Assembly: GCA_033764265.1 (NCBI GenBank) | Contig: JANRJB010000361.1 | Location: 1 to 6,918 of the forward strand | DNA: 6,918 nt | Direction: 5' to 3' | From: VGEM01 sp033764265 | GTDB lineage: Bacteria; Pseudomonadota; Alphaproteobacteria; Rhodospirillales; Rhodospirillaceae | In this document: one piece after another, positions 1-6,235 of the stretch | Layout of the letters: every line of letters starts with the position of its first letter | How positions within the stretch are numbered: position 1 is the first letter of the stretch | Program-made: the position numbers and the translations under genes | Notes under the pieces: generated by a model | The model's input: the letters and a program-made list of their open reading frames with translations, nothing else | Told to the model about the DNA's origin: nothing | Database searches by the model: none

Positions 1-1353
1 AGCGGCAAGGCGCAGATCACCTTCGACCGCGTGCCGCTGGACAAGGCCACCGCCTACGCCGCCGAGGACGCCGACGTGACGCGGCGGTTCCACCTGCTGT
101 TCAAGCCGCGCCTGCGCGAAGAGGCGCTGCTGACCGTGTACGAAACGCTCGACCGGCCGCTGATCCCGGTGCTGGCGGCGATGGAGCGGGCGGGCATCCT
201 GGTCGACGCCGCTACGCTGCGCGAGCTAAGCGCCGACTTCGACAAACGCGCCAAGGCGCTGGAACGCGACATCCACAAGCTGGCGGGCGAGGACTTCAAC
301 GTTGGCTCGCCCAAGCAGCTGGGCGAAATCCTGTTCGAGCGGATGAGCCTGCCCGGCGGCAAGAAGGGCAAGACCGGCGCCTATGGCACCGACGCGACCG
401 TGCTGGAGGAGTTGGCCGCGCAGGGCCACGACCTGCCGGCGCGGGTGCTCGACTGGCGGCAGCTGACCAAGCTGAAAAGCACCTACACCGACGCGCTGAT
501 CGCCGAGATCAACCCCGAGACGGGCCGCGTGCACACCAGCTTCTCGCAGACCGTGGCCTCGACCGGGCGGCTGTCGTCGAACGACCCGAACCTGCAGAAC
601 ATCCCGATCCGCACCGAGGAAGGCCGCAAGATCCGCACCGCCTTCGTCGCGCCCAAAGGGCGGGTGCTGCTGTCGGCCGACTACAGCCAGATCGAACTGC
701 GCCTGGTGGCGCACGTGGCCGGCATCGCGGCGATGAAGCAGGCGTTCAAGGACGGCGCCGACATTCACGCTGCCACCGCCTCGCAGATGTTCGGCGTGCC
801 GATGAAGCAGATGACGCCCGAGCTGCGCCGGCGCGCCAAGGCGATCAACTTCGGCATCATCTACGGCATTTCGGGCTTCGGGCTGGCGCGCAACCTGGGC
901 ATCGCGCGCGGCGAAGCCCAGGCGTTCATCGACGCCTACTTCGACAAGTTCCCGGAAATCCGCGACTACATGGAACGCACCAAGGCCGAGGCCAAGAAGA
1001 CCGGATTTGTGATGACGCCGTTCGGCCGGCGCTGCTGGGTGCCCGGCATCAACGACAAAAACCCGGCGGTGCGCGGCTTCGCCGAGCGCCAGGCGATCAA
1101 CGCGCCGATCCAGGGCGGCGCGGCCGACATCATCAAGCGCGCCATGATCCGCCTGCCGGCGGCGCTGAACGCCAAGCGCCTGAAGGCCGCGATGCTGCTG
1201 CAGGTGCACGACGAACTGGTGTTCGAGGTGCCCAAGGATGAGGTCGACGCGACCAGGGCCGTGGTGAAGAACGTGATGGAAGGCGCGGCACACCTGGACG
1301 TGCCCCTGGTGGTCGACGCCGGCGCCGGCGCCAACTGGGACGAGGCGCATTAG
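1..1353 (+). CDS. polA: DNA polymerase I, C-terminal part (5'-truncated by the window edge)
   Basis: This is the Klenow-type part of DNA polymerase I, which fills gaps and replaces Okazaki primers during replication and excision repair. The frame is open from base 1, so the gene starts upstream; 450 residues are visible and the 5' nuclease domain plus most of the proofreading domain lie outside. The Exo III motif YAAED is at residues 19-23. Polymerase motif A (LSADYSQIELRLVAH) has its catalytic Asp at 227, motif B (RRRAKAINFGIIYG) has Lys280, Phe284 and Tyr288, and motif C (QVHDELVFEV) has Asp404. The spacing of these residues matches E. coli Pol I D501, D705, K758, F762, Y766 and D882 exactly, each offset by 478, so there is no net insertion or deletion between those positions. 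All visible catalytic residues are intact, and the Exo III Tyr/Asp pair suggests proofreading is kept, although Exo I and II cannot be seen. The O-helix carries Phe, as in E. coli. The TAG stop directly abuts the next gene's ATG. Confidence 0.98.
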   Translation, partial: SGKAQITFDRVPLDKATAYAAEDADVTRRFHLLFKPRLREEALLTVYETLDRPLIPVLAAMERAGILVDAATLRELSADFDKRAKALERDIHKLAGEDFNVGSPKQLGEILFERMSLPGGKKGKTGAYGTDATVLEELAAQGHDLPARVLDWRQLTKLKSTYTDALIAEINPETGRVHTSFSQTVASTGRLSSNDPNLQNIPIRTEEGRKIRTAFVAPKGRVLLSADYSQIELRLVAHVAGIAAMKQAFKDGADIHAATASQMFGVPMKQMTPELRRRAKAINFGIIYGISGFGLARNLGIARGEAQAFIDAYFDKFPEIRDYMERTKAEAKKTGFVMTPFGRRCWVPGINDKNPAVRGFAERQAINAPIQGGAADIIKRAMIRLPAALNAKRLKAAMLLQVHDELVFEVPKDEVDATRAVVKNVMEGAAHLDVPLVVDAGAGANWDEAH

Positions 1354-2316
1354 ATGACCGCGCCTGTCCTGACCGGCGCCTGGACCGAAGCGGTGGTCTG
1401 CGTGCGCGACCTGGATCGCTGGATCAGCGCGCTCGACCATTTATTCGGCTGGCAGGTGCGGTCGCGCGGGGCGGTCGATCCGCGCCTGCTGGCGGCCTGG
1501 AAACTGCCCGCGGCCGCGCGCGGGGAAGACGCGGTGCTGGTGTCGCCCGACGATCCGCCGCGACGGGTGCGGCTGGTCGGCCTGACCGGCGTGGCGCAGG
1601 TGCAGATCCGCTCCAGCGGCAAGGCGTGGGACCCGGGCGGCATTTTCTCGCTGCTAATCTACGCACGCGATGTGGACGAGACGTTCGCCGCGGCGCAGGC
1701 GCTGGGCTGGTCGGCCTACAACGACCCGGTCGACATGCACTTCGAGGGCCGGGTGCTGCGCAACGTGGTGCTGCGGGCCTGGGACGGCGTGAATTTCGGC
1801 CTGTACCGGCCGATGGTGCCGGCCGTACCGCCGCGCGCATCGAAAGCCAGCATGGCCTTCAACGGCCAGCAGAGCATTCGCGACATCGCACCCGCGCGCG
1901 CGTTCTGGCGCGACACGCTGGGCTGGTCGGCCTGGTTCGACGGCGTGACGCACCTGGCCTGCAACAACTTCGGCATGCCCGAGAACTTCGTCGGCCAGAT
2001 GCCCAAGAACGTCATCATCGCCGCGGGCGGCAAGGACACCGCGGGCGCGTGGGCCTACGGCCAGGTGGAACTGGTGCAGTGGGTGGGCTTCACGGGCCGC
2101 GATTTCTCCGCGCGCGCGGTGCCGCCCAACCTCGGGATCGTGGCGCTGCGCATCCCGGTGGCCGATGCAGCCGCGCGCCATGACGAGCTTGTTGCGCGCG
2201 GCGCAACCGTGTTCGCCCCTCCGACGCGGGTGGCGCTGGCGCCCGAGGGCGAGGCGATCCTGTTCGGCGTGCGCTCGCCCGACGGCGCGCTGATCGAATA
2301 TGTTGAGCCTGTTTGA
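1354..2316 (+). CDS. Two-module VOC (glyoxalase/dioxygenase-fold) family protein, function unknown
   Basis: This 320-residue protein looks like a tandem of two vicinal-oxygen-chelate modules, about 5-155 and 165-320. Each has the typical opening strand, a helix ending in a Phe/Leu-x-x-LGW-like motif (HLFGW near 30, WRDTLGW near 190) and a closing strand (DGVNFGLY, then SPDGALIEYVEP). The VOC superfamily includes glyoxalase I, extradiol dioxygenases and fosfomycin/bleomycin resistance proteins, so the substrate cannot be named. The usual His/Glu metal ligands are hard to place: Glu12 and Glu315 sit at plausible positions, but the other expected positions look hydrophobic or non-ligating. It may therefore be a non-enzymatic binder or use an atypical site. 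No signal peptide is seen, so it is probably cytoplasmic. The ATG follows the polA TAG with no intervening base, and a GAGG at 1342-1345 inside polA gives an 8-base spacer. This points to co-transcription and possibly translational coupling with polA. Confidence 0.85.
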   Translation: MTAPVLTGAWTEAVVCVRDLDRWISALDHLFGWQVRSRGAVDPRLLAAWKLPAAARGEDAVLVSPDDPPRRVRLVGLTGVAQVQIRSSGKAWDPGGIFSLLIYARDVDETFAAAQALGWSAYNDPVDMHFEGRVLRNVVLRAWDGVNFGLYRPMVPAVPPRASKASMAFNGQQSIRDIAPARAFWRDTLGWSAWFDGVTHLACNNFGMPENFVGQMPKNVIIAAGGKDTAGAWAYGQVELVQWVGFTGRDFSARAVPPNLGIVALRIPVADAAARHDELVARGATVFAPPTRVALAPEGEAILFGVRSPDGALIEYVEPV

Positions 2317-3802
2317 AGCGCTGGCCGCGATTTGGATGACGGTCGCCGACGCGCAATCGCCGCTGCCGTGCCTGAGCGATCGGCCCGACCGGCTTGAGGC
2401 CTGCACCGCCGCGATCGAGAATCCCGCCCTGCCGGCGGAGACGCGGGCGCTGGTGCTGATGTCGCGTGGTCAGTTGCACCTCGACCGCCTGGACTTTGCC
2501 GCCGCGCGCGCCGACTTCGATGCCGCGCTCGCGTCGACGCCTGGCGACGCCAACGCCCATTCAGGCCGCGCGAAAGCACACGAGATGATGGGCGATTTGG
2601 CCGCCGCCGAACGCGACTACGACGCTGCGATCGAGGCCGACCCATGGATGTCAGGCGCTTACCTGGGCCGCGCGCAAGTGCGCCTGGCGACGGGCCGGGA
2701 CGAGGCCGCCATCGCCGACCTGGGCGAGGCGCGCCGCCTGAACCCGCGCGACCCCGGACCGATGCGCGTGCGCGGCGCTTACTTTCTCGACCGCGGCGAC
2801 GCCCTGGCGGCGATCGGCGAGCTTGAGGCCGCGGTGGCGCTGAATGATCGCGATGCCGTGGGCTGGCGGCTCCTGGGCCTGGCCTACCTGCGGACCGGTC
2901 AATCGGCCCCGGCGCTGGCGGCGCTGAACCGCGCGGTTGATACCGCACCGGGTGACGTGGCCGCGCGACGGGCGCGGGCGACCGCGCTGGGACAACTTGA
3001 ACGCTTCGCCGAGGCGGTGGCCGACTACTCGGACATCCTGGCGGCCGAGCCCGACGACAACGCGGCGCGACGGGCGCGCGGCGTGGCGGCGCTGCGCGCC
3101 GGCGATGCGGCCACCGCCGAGGCGGACTTCACGGTGCTGTTGGACGCGCGGCCCGACGACATCGAACTGTTGTACTTTCGCGGCACCGGGCGCTCATCGA
3201 ATCTCCGGTTCCCCGGGGCCATCGAAGACTTCACCCGCGTGCTGACGCTGGCGCCAGGCAACGCGGACGCCCTGTCGGCCCGGGCGGCGGCTTATTTGGC
3301 GCTGTCGGAGTTCGCAGCCGCCGAGACCGACCTGACGGCGGCGATTGATGGGGTGCCGACTCCGGACCTGTTTCGTCAGCGGGCCGAAGTACGCTTTCTG
3401 GCGCGGAACTGGGCTGGTGCGGCTGACGACTTCGCGCGCGTCGCCGAAGCGGCGCCCGACGCGGCGATTTGGCGCTTCATCGCCGAGGCGCGTGCCGGGC
3501 ATGACGGCCGCGCCGCGCTGTTGGCCGCCGCGCAGCGGTTCGGCGAGCGCGGCTGGCCGGGCGCCGCGATCCGGTTCTTCCTGGGCGACGGCAGCTCGGA
3601 GGCGCTGCTGGCGGCGGCCAGCGCCGGCGATCCGGCCGGGGCATCGGCGCGGCTGAGCGTGGCGCGGACCTGGTTGGGGCTGGCCGCCGACCTGTTGGGC
3701 GAACGCGACCGCGCGTTGGTGTGGTTCTCGGAGGCGCTCCGCGACAGCGGCGATACCGACCCGTTCGCCATGCGCGTGGCAAACCAGGAGCTTTATCGGT
3801 AG
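2300..3802 (+). CDS. TPR-repeat protein, probably exported; NlpI-like C-terminus possible
   Basis: This 500-residue protein is dominated by about ten consecutive 34-residue tetratricopeptide repeats from roughly residue 47 to 385. They are recognised by the recurrent pattern of Gly/Ala at position 8, Tyr/Phe near 11, Ala at 20, Ala at 27 and Pro near 32 (for example FDAALASTP, YDAAIEADP, YSDILAAEP, FTRVLTLAP). TPR arrays are protein-binding scaffolds. The N-terminus has a short hydrophobic stretch (residues 4-16) and a possible signal peptidase site ADA|QS at 18/19, but no basic n-region, so export is likely rather than certain. Cys24 and Cys35 just after it could form a disulfide, which would fit the periplasm. 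The C-terminal ~110 residues (AIRFFLG, then helices ending in VWFSEAL) resemble the tail of NlpI-like TPR proteins; this is a weak resemblance. The ATG overlaps the VOC gene by 17 bases, an in-frame TGA lies at 2291-2293, and no Shine-Dalgarno is visible, so translation is probably coupled. An internal ATG at 2336 is a less likely start because it would remove the signal-like segment. Confidence 0.88.
   Translation: MLSLFEALAAIWMTVADAQSPLPCLSDRPDRLEACTAAIENPALPAETRALVLMSRGQLHLDRLDFAAARADFDAALASTPGDANAHSGRAKAHEMMGDLAAAERDYDAAIEADPWMSGAYLGRAQVRLATGRDEAAIADLGEARRLNPRDPGPMRVRGAYFLDRGDALAAIGELEAAVALNDRDAVGWRLLGLAYLRTGQSAPALAALNRAVDTAPGDVAARRARATALGQLERFAEAVADYSDILAAEPDDNAARRARGVAALRAGDAATAEADFTVLLDARPDDIELLYFRGTGRSSNLRFPGAIEDFTRVLTLAPGNADALSARAAAYLALSEFAAAETDLTAAIDGVPTPDLFRQRAEVRFLARNWAGAADDFARVAEAAPDAAIWRFIAEARAGHDGRAALLAAAQRFGERGWPGAAIRFFLGDGSSEALLAAASAGDPAGASARLSVARTWLGLAADLLGERDRALVWFSEALRDSGDTDPFAMRVANQELYR
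2963..3078 (+). repeat. 14-base direct repeat, one TPR unit apart
   Basis: The sequence gcgcgacgggcgcg occurs at 2963-2976 and again at 3065-3078. The spacing is exactly 102 bases, which is 34 codons, or one TPR unit. It encodes the shared ARRAR segment at the start of two neighbouring repeats (DVAARRARA and DNAARRARG). It probably reflects internal duplication of a repeat unit, or convergent codon use in a GC-rich gene. Confidence 0.6.
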
Positions 3803-3817
3803 GCACACAAGCAAGCG

Positions 3818-3837
3818 CCAACCGTGCTAAACGTTGG
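3818..3837 (+). other. Small hairpin in the gap between the TPR and SnoaL-like genes
   Basis: CCAA (3818-3821) pairs with TTGG (3834-3837) and CGT (3823-3825) pairs with ACG (3831-3833), with one bulged C and a GCTAA loop. It lies 15 bases after the TPR stop and 12 bases before the next gene's ribosome binding site. There is no T run after it, so it is not a standard intrinsic terminator. It could be a processing or mRNA-stability element, or chance. Confidence 0.25.
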
Positions 3838-3849
3838 GGAAAGTCAGGC

Positions 3850-3856
3850 AGGAGGG
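3850..3856 (+). promoter_or_regulatory. Strong ribosome binding site for the SnoaL-like gene
   Basis: AGGAGGG ends 5 bases before the ATG at 3862 and is the best Shine-Dalgarno match in the window. It fixes the start of the following gene: the open frame extends back to 3721 inside the TPR gene, but that extension has no such signal and would place 47 basic residues before the signal peptide. Confidence 0.85.
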
Positions 3857-3861
3857 AACAC

Positions 3862-4464
3862 ATGACGTTTTCGCATCATCGAAGCATTGCTGCAGTGGTC
3901 GCCGCCGCCGCCATCGTCGTCGCCGCGACCGGCCTGTGGCGAAGCGGCGGCGCCGCGCCGCGCGCCGTGGCGGCCGAGATGTCGGCGGTAGACAGGCTGG
4001 TGGCGCAGAACGAGATCACCCAGCAGATCACGCTGTACACGTTGCTGGTGGACGGCGACGGCGTGAACAAGCCGGATCCCAGAGCGTGGGCCGACAGGCT
4101 GTTCACGGATAACGCGGTGTTCGAGATCTACGGCGCGAGCGGCAAGATGCGTTCGCGGCAAAGCGGCCGCGAGGAAATCTACCAGAATCTCCTGAAGAAC
4201 CCGGCGCTGCCGCCCGGCGTGTTCGGCCGGCACTTCAACGTCGCCACCTATTTCGACGAACTGACGCCGACCACCGCCAAGGTGCGCACGGTAACCACCA
4301 TGGTCACCGGCACGCGGAGCCAGCCGACGGGGTGCGAAAAGCTGGGCGACGAGGCCTGCGGCGGGCGCGCCATCCGCGTCACCGGGTTCGTCTATCACGA
4401 CACCTTCACCCGTACGCCGGACGGCTGGAAAAAAAGCTTCAGCGTCATCCGCAGCGACCTGTAG
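3862..4464 (+). CDS. Exported SnoaL-like / NTF2-fold protein
   Basis: This 200-residue protein has a clear Sec-type signal peptide: a basic start (HHR at 5-7), an Ala/Val-rich core at about 9-25, and a likely cleavage after Ala38 (AVAA|EM), so the mature protein is probably periplasmic. The mature part reads as a SnoaL-like (NTF2-superfamily) cone fold. A helical opening ends in QITLYTLLVDGD (Tyr59, Asp64, Asp66), followed by WADRLFTDNAVFEIYG at 76-91, the family's 'site of damage' motif around Asp83 and Phe87. GRHFN (His124) and strands ending in WKKSFSVIRSDL complete it. In SnoaL_4-type enzymes, Tyr, Asp and His residues at such positions line the pocket of dehydratases, isomerases or ring hydroxylase small subunits, but the substrate here is unknown. 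Cys158 and Cys166 flank a loop and could form a disulfide after export. The gene has its own strong ribosome binding site after a 59-base gap, so it may be regulated apart from the upstream genes. It converges on the transporter gene. Confidence 0.87.
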   Translation: MTFSHHRSIAAVVAAAAIVVAATGLWRSGGAAPRAVAAEMSAVDRLVAQNEITQQITLYTLLVDGDGVNKPDPRAWADRLFTDNAVFEIYGASGKMRSRQSGREEIYQNLLKNPALPPGVFGRHFNVATYFDELTPTTAKVRTVTTMVTGTRSQPTGCEKLGDEACGGRAIRVTGFVYHDTFTRTPDGWKKSFSVIRSDL

Positions 4465-4471
4465 CGGCCAC

Positions 4472-4497
4472 GCGGCGCGGGCTTAGTCCGGCGCCGC
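4472..4497. terminator. GC-rich hairpin at the convergent gene junction (possible bidirectional terminator)
   Basis: GCGGCGC (4472-4478) pairs perfectly with GCGCCGC (4491-4497). After a G-G mismatch, two further G-C pairs leave a six-base CTTAGT loop that includes the transporter stop codon. It sits where the SnoaL-like and transporter genes meet with 18 bases between stops, the right place for a shared terminator. There is no T run on either strand, so it is not a canonical intrinsic terminator and may only slow polymerase or protect 3' ends. Confidence 0.3.
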
Positions 4498-6006
4498 CCA
4501 GTCCGGCACCACGCCATAGGGCGCGTCGAACGCGATCGGCACCAGGTAGATGGCGGCCAGCGCGACCAGCACGATCCAGACCAGATCGAGCCAGAAGCCG
4601 GCGCGCACCATTTGCTGCATGGTGACGTGACCCGAGCCGAAAACAATCGCATTGGGCGGCGTGGCCACCGGCAGCATGAAGCCGCCCGAGGCCGCCAGTG
4701 CGCCGGCGATGCAGAACAACAGCGGGTTCTGGCCAAGCGTGACGGCGGCCACCGCCAGCAGCGGCAGGAGCGTGGCCGCCGCGGCGGTGTTGGAGGCGAT
4801 CTCGGACAGGAACACGATGGCCGCCACCGCGATCGCCACCAGCATCCAGGCCGGCACCGACGACAACCCCGACAACCCCTGGCCGATCCAGGCGGCGAGC
4901 CCGGACGCCGAGGCGGCGTCGGCGAGGCTAAGCCCGCCGCCGAACAGCACCAGGAGGCCCCACGGCAGCTTGTTGGCCCACGTCCAGTCAAGCACGAAGA
5001 CGCCGCGGCGAAGATCGACCGGCACCAGGAACAGGACCAGCGCCACGGTCATGGCGATGCCGGCGTCGGTGATCTTCAAGGCCGGCAGCAACGGCGCCAG
5101 GATCGGCTGGGTGATCCACAGCGTCGCGGCCACGGCGAACGCGATGGCCACCGCGATCTCGCCACGACCGATCGGGCCGAGCCCGGTGCGTTCGGCGGCG
5201 ATCAGTTGCGCCGCGCCGGCCAGCGGCGTGCGCGACACCGGAAACACCAGCCGGCACAGCAGCACCCAGCAGGCCACCGACAGCACCAGCGACAAGGGCA
5301 CGCCGACCGCCATCCAGGCGGCGAACGACACCGTGATGCCGTAGGTTTCTTGCATGAAGCCGGCCAACAGCGCGTTGGGCGGCGTGCCGATCAGCGTGGC
5401 CACGCCGCCAATGGTGGCGCCGAAACCCACCGCCAGCATCGTGGCCGGCGCGATGTTGCGCGCATCCCGCGCCGGCACGCCCGGCCCGGCGATCAACGCC
5501 AGCACCGAGGTGGCGATCGGCAGCATCATCAGCGTGGCGGAGGTGTTGCTGATCCACATGCTGAGAAACACGGTCGCCGCCATCAGGCCGGCGATCAGCT
5601 GCTGCGGGCCGGTGCCAGCCACCGACAGGATGGCGAGCGCGATGCGCCGATGCAGCCCCCAGCGCTGCATCGCCAGTGCGATCATGAACCCGCCCATGAA
5701 CAGGAAGATGGTGGGGTTGGCGTAAGGCGCGGCCGCCGTGCGCATGTCGGCGATGCCGAGCGCGGGGAACAGCACCAGCGGCACCAGGGCGGTGGCGTAG
5801 ACCGGCAGCGCCTCGGTGATCCACCACACCGCCATCAACGCGGCGACGCCGGCGGTGCGCCACGCGGTGGGCGACAAACCTTCGGGCGGCGGCACAAGGA
5901 TCAAGACCGCGGCCGCGACCAGTCCACCGACCAGCCCGAACAGCTGGCGAGCGCCGAACGGTGCGGCGGCGCCCTCGTCGCCCGGTTGCCGATCGCCCTG
6001 CGCCAC
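4483..6006 (-). CDS. DASS/SLC13-family anion (dicarboxylate-type) transporter
   Basis: This is an inner-membrane secondary transporter of the divalent-anion symporter family, whose members usually import C4-dicarboxylates, citrate or sulfate with Na+. Of 507 residues, nearly all after residue 20 are hydrophobic helices or short loops. Family signatures are present in both inverted halves: WWITEALP at 61-68, SNT at 153-155, GTPPN at 207-211, SNT at 405-407 and ATPPN at 448-452. The paired SNT motifs bind substrate carboxylates in the characterised member VcINDY, and the neighbouring TPPN segments belong to the cation sites, so the core looks functional. The substrate cannot be read from sequence. 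The frame stays open upstream to TTG 6087, with another GTG at 6054. I chose GTG 6006 because AGGG (6013-6016) lies 6 bases upstream, the product then starts with a short hydrophilic tail (AQGDRQPGDEG) before helix 1, and the upstream residues look non-coding. The gene is divergent from chvI and convergent with the SnoaL-like gene. Confidence 0.9.
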   Translation of the reverse strand: MAQGDRQPGDEGAAAPFGARQLFGLVGGLVAAAVLILVPPPEGLSPTAWRTAGVAALMAVWWITEALPVYATALVPLVLFPALGIADMRTAAAPYANPTIFLFMGGFMIALAMQRWGLHRRIALAILSVAGTGPQQLIAGLMAATVFLSMWISNTSATLMMLPIATSVLALIAGPGVPARDARNIAPATMLAVGFGATIGGVATLIGTPPNALLAGFMQETYGITVSFAAWMAVGVPLSLVLSVACWVLLCRLVFPVSRTPLAGAAQLIAAERTGLGPIGRGEIAVAIAFAVAATLWITQPILAPLLPALKITDAGIAMTVALVLFLVPVDLRRGVFVLDWTWANKLPWGLLVLFGGGLSLADAASASGLAAWIGQGLSGLSSVPAWMLVAIAVAAIVFLSEIASNTAAAATLLPLLAVAAVTLGQNPLLFCIAGALAASGGFMLPVATPPNAIVFGSGHVTMQQMVRAGFWLDLVWIVLVALAAIYLVPIAFDAPYGVVPDWAAPD

Positions 6007-6058
6007 GCCCTGCCCTGCCCCCGGCTTGCCGATCAAGGCCCCGGCCCCGATCACAAGT

Positions 6059-6087
6059 GGGATACCTGTGCCCCGCAAACCACGCAA
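6059..6087 (-). promoter_or_regulatory. Weak candidate promoter for the transporter gene
   Basis: Read on the minus strand, TTGCGT (6087-6082) and TATCCC (6064-6059) are separated by exactly 17 bases. Each matches its consensus (TTGACA, TATAAT) at about half the positions. Transcription would start near 6052, giving a leader of about 45 bases before GTG 6006 and excluding the upstream TTG and GTG as starts. Matches this weak occur by chance. Confidence 0.2.
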
Positions 6088-6166
6088 CTGCTTATGCTGG
6101 CTGGCATTTTCCGTTTACCTGCCGAGCACGCGCGCCTTGATGCGGCCCCCCGGTTGGACGATTTTC

Positions 6167-6179
6167 GCCACAATGTGGC
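6167..6179. promoter_or_regulatory. Perfect 13-base palindrome upstream of chvI (candidate operator)
   Basis: GCCACA and TGTGGC are exact inverted arms around a single central A. The palindrome ends 57 bases before the chvI start, and a -35-like TTGGAC lies at 6154-6159, so it would fall in or next to the core promoter. A dimeric regulator, possibly ChvI itself, could bind here. No binding-site match is claimed. Confidence 0.4.
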
Positions 6180-6222
6180 ATTGGGATACGCTACAGGGCT
6201 GGCTTCCGCCGGCCGCGACGCG

Positions 6223-6228
6223 AAAGGA
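6223..6228 (+). promoter_or_regulatory. Ribosome binding site of chvI
   Basis: AAAGGA lies 7 bases before the GTG at 6236. It supports this GTG as the start, and the resulting N-terminus (MAQRIALVDDDRN) matches the usual ChvI beginning. Confidence 0.7.
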
Positions 6229-6235
6229 TACGAAC

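Larger units (their letters stand above)
6007..6235. other. Divergent intergenic region between the transporter gene and chvI
   Basis: These 229 bases separate two divergent starts and must hold both promoters. The part from about 6088 to 6180 is noticeably more AT-rich than the flanking genes, with runs such as attttccgttta and gattttcg. It contains a perfect 13-base palindrome and a TTGGAC hexamer on the chvI side, and a weak -35/-10 pair on the transporter side. No tRNA or small ORF with a convincing ribosome binding site is seen. Confidence 0.7.

Noticed and set aside
226..1440. Long minus-strand open frame of 404 codons opposite polA
   Set aside because: It lies over a polymerase domain with every motif intact. 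Its His/Arg/Gly/Val-rich translation is the mirror of a GC-rich gene and resembles no family.
1654..2406. Minus-strand open frame of 250 codons opposite the VOC gene
   Set aside because: It spans the VOC-TPR junction, has no start signal or family resemblance, and is explained by codon bias of the plus-strand genes.
3721..3861. N-terminal extension of the SnoaL-like gene back into the TPR gene
   Set aside because: The extension is basic, has no ribosome binding site and would bury the signal peptide. ATG 3862 has AGGAGGG at the right distance.
4988..5863. Minus-strand open frame of 291 codons within the transporter gene in another frame
   Set aside because: Its His/Arg/Asp/Gly-rich translation is a frame shadow, and the real frame carries the DASS signatures throughout.
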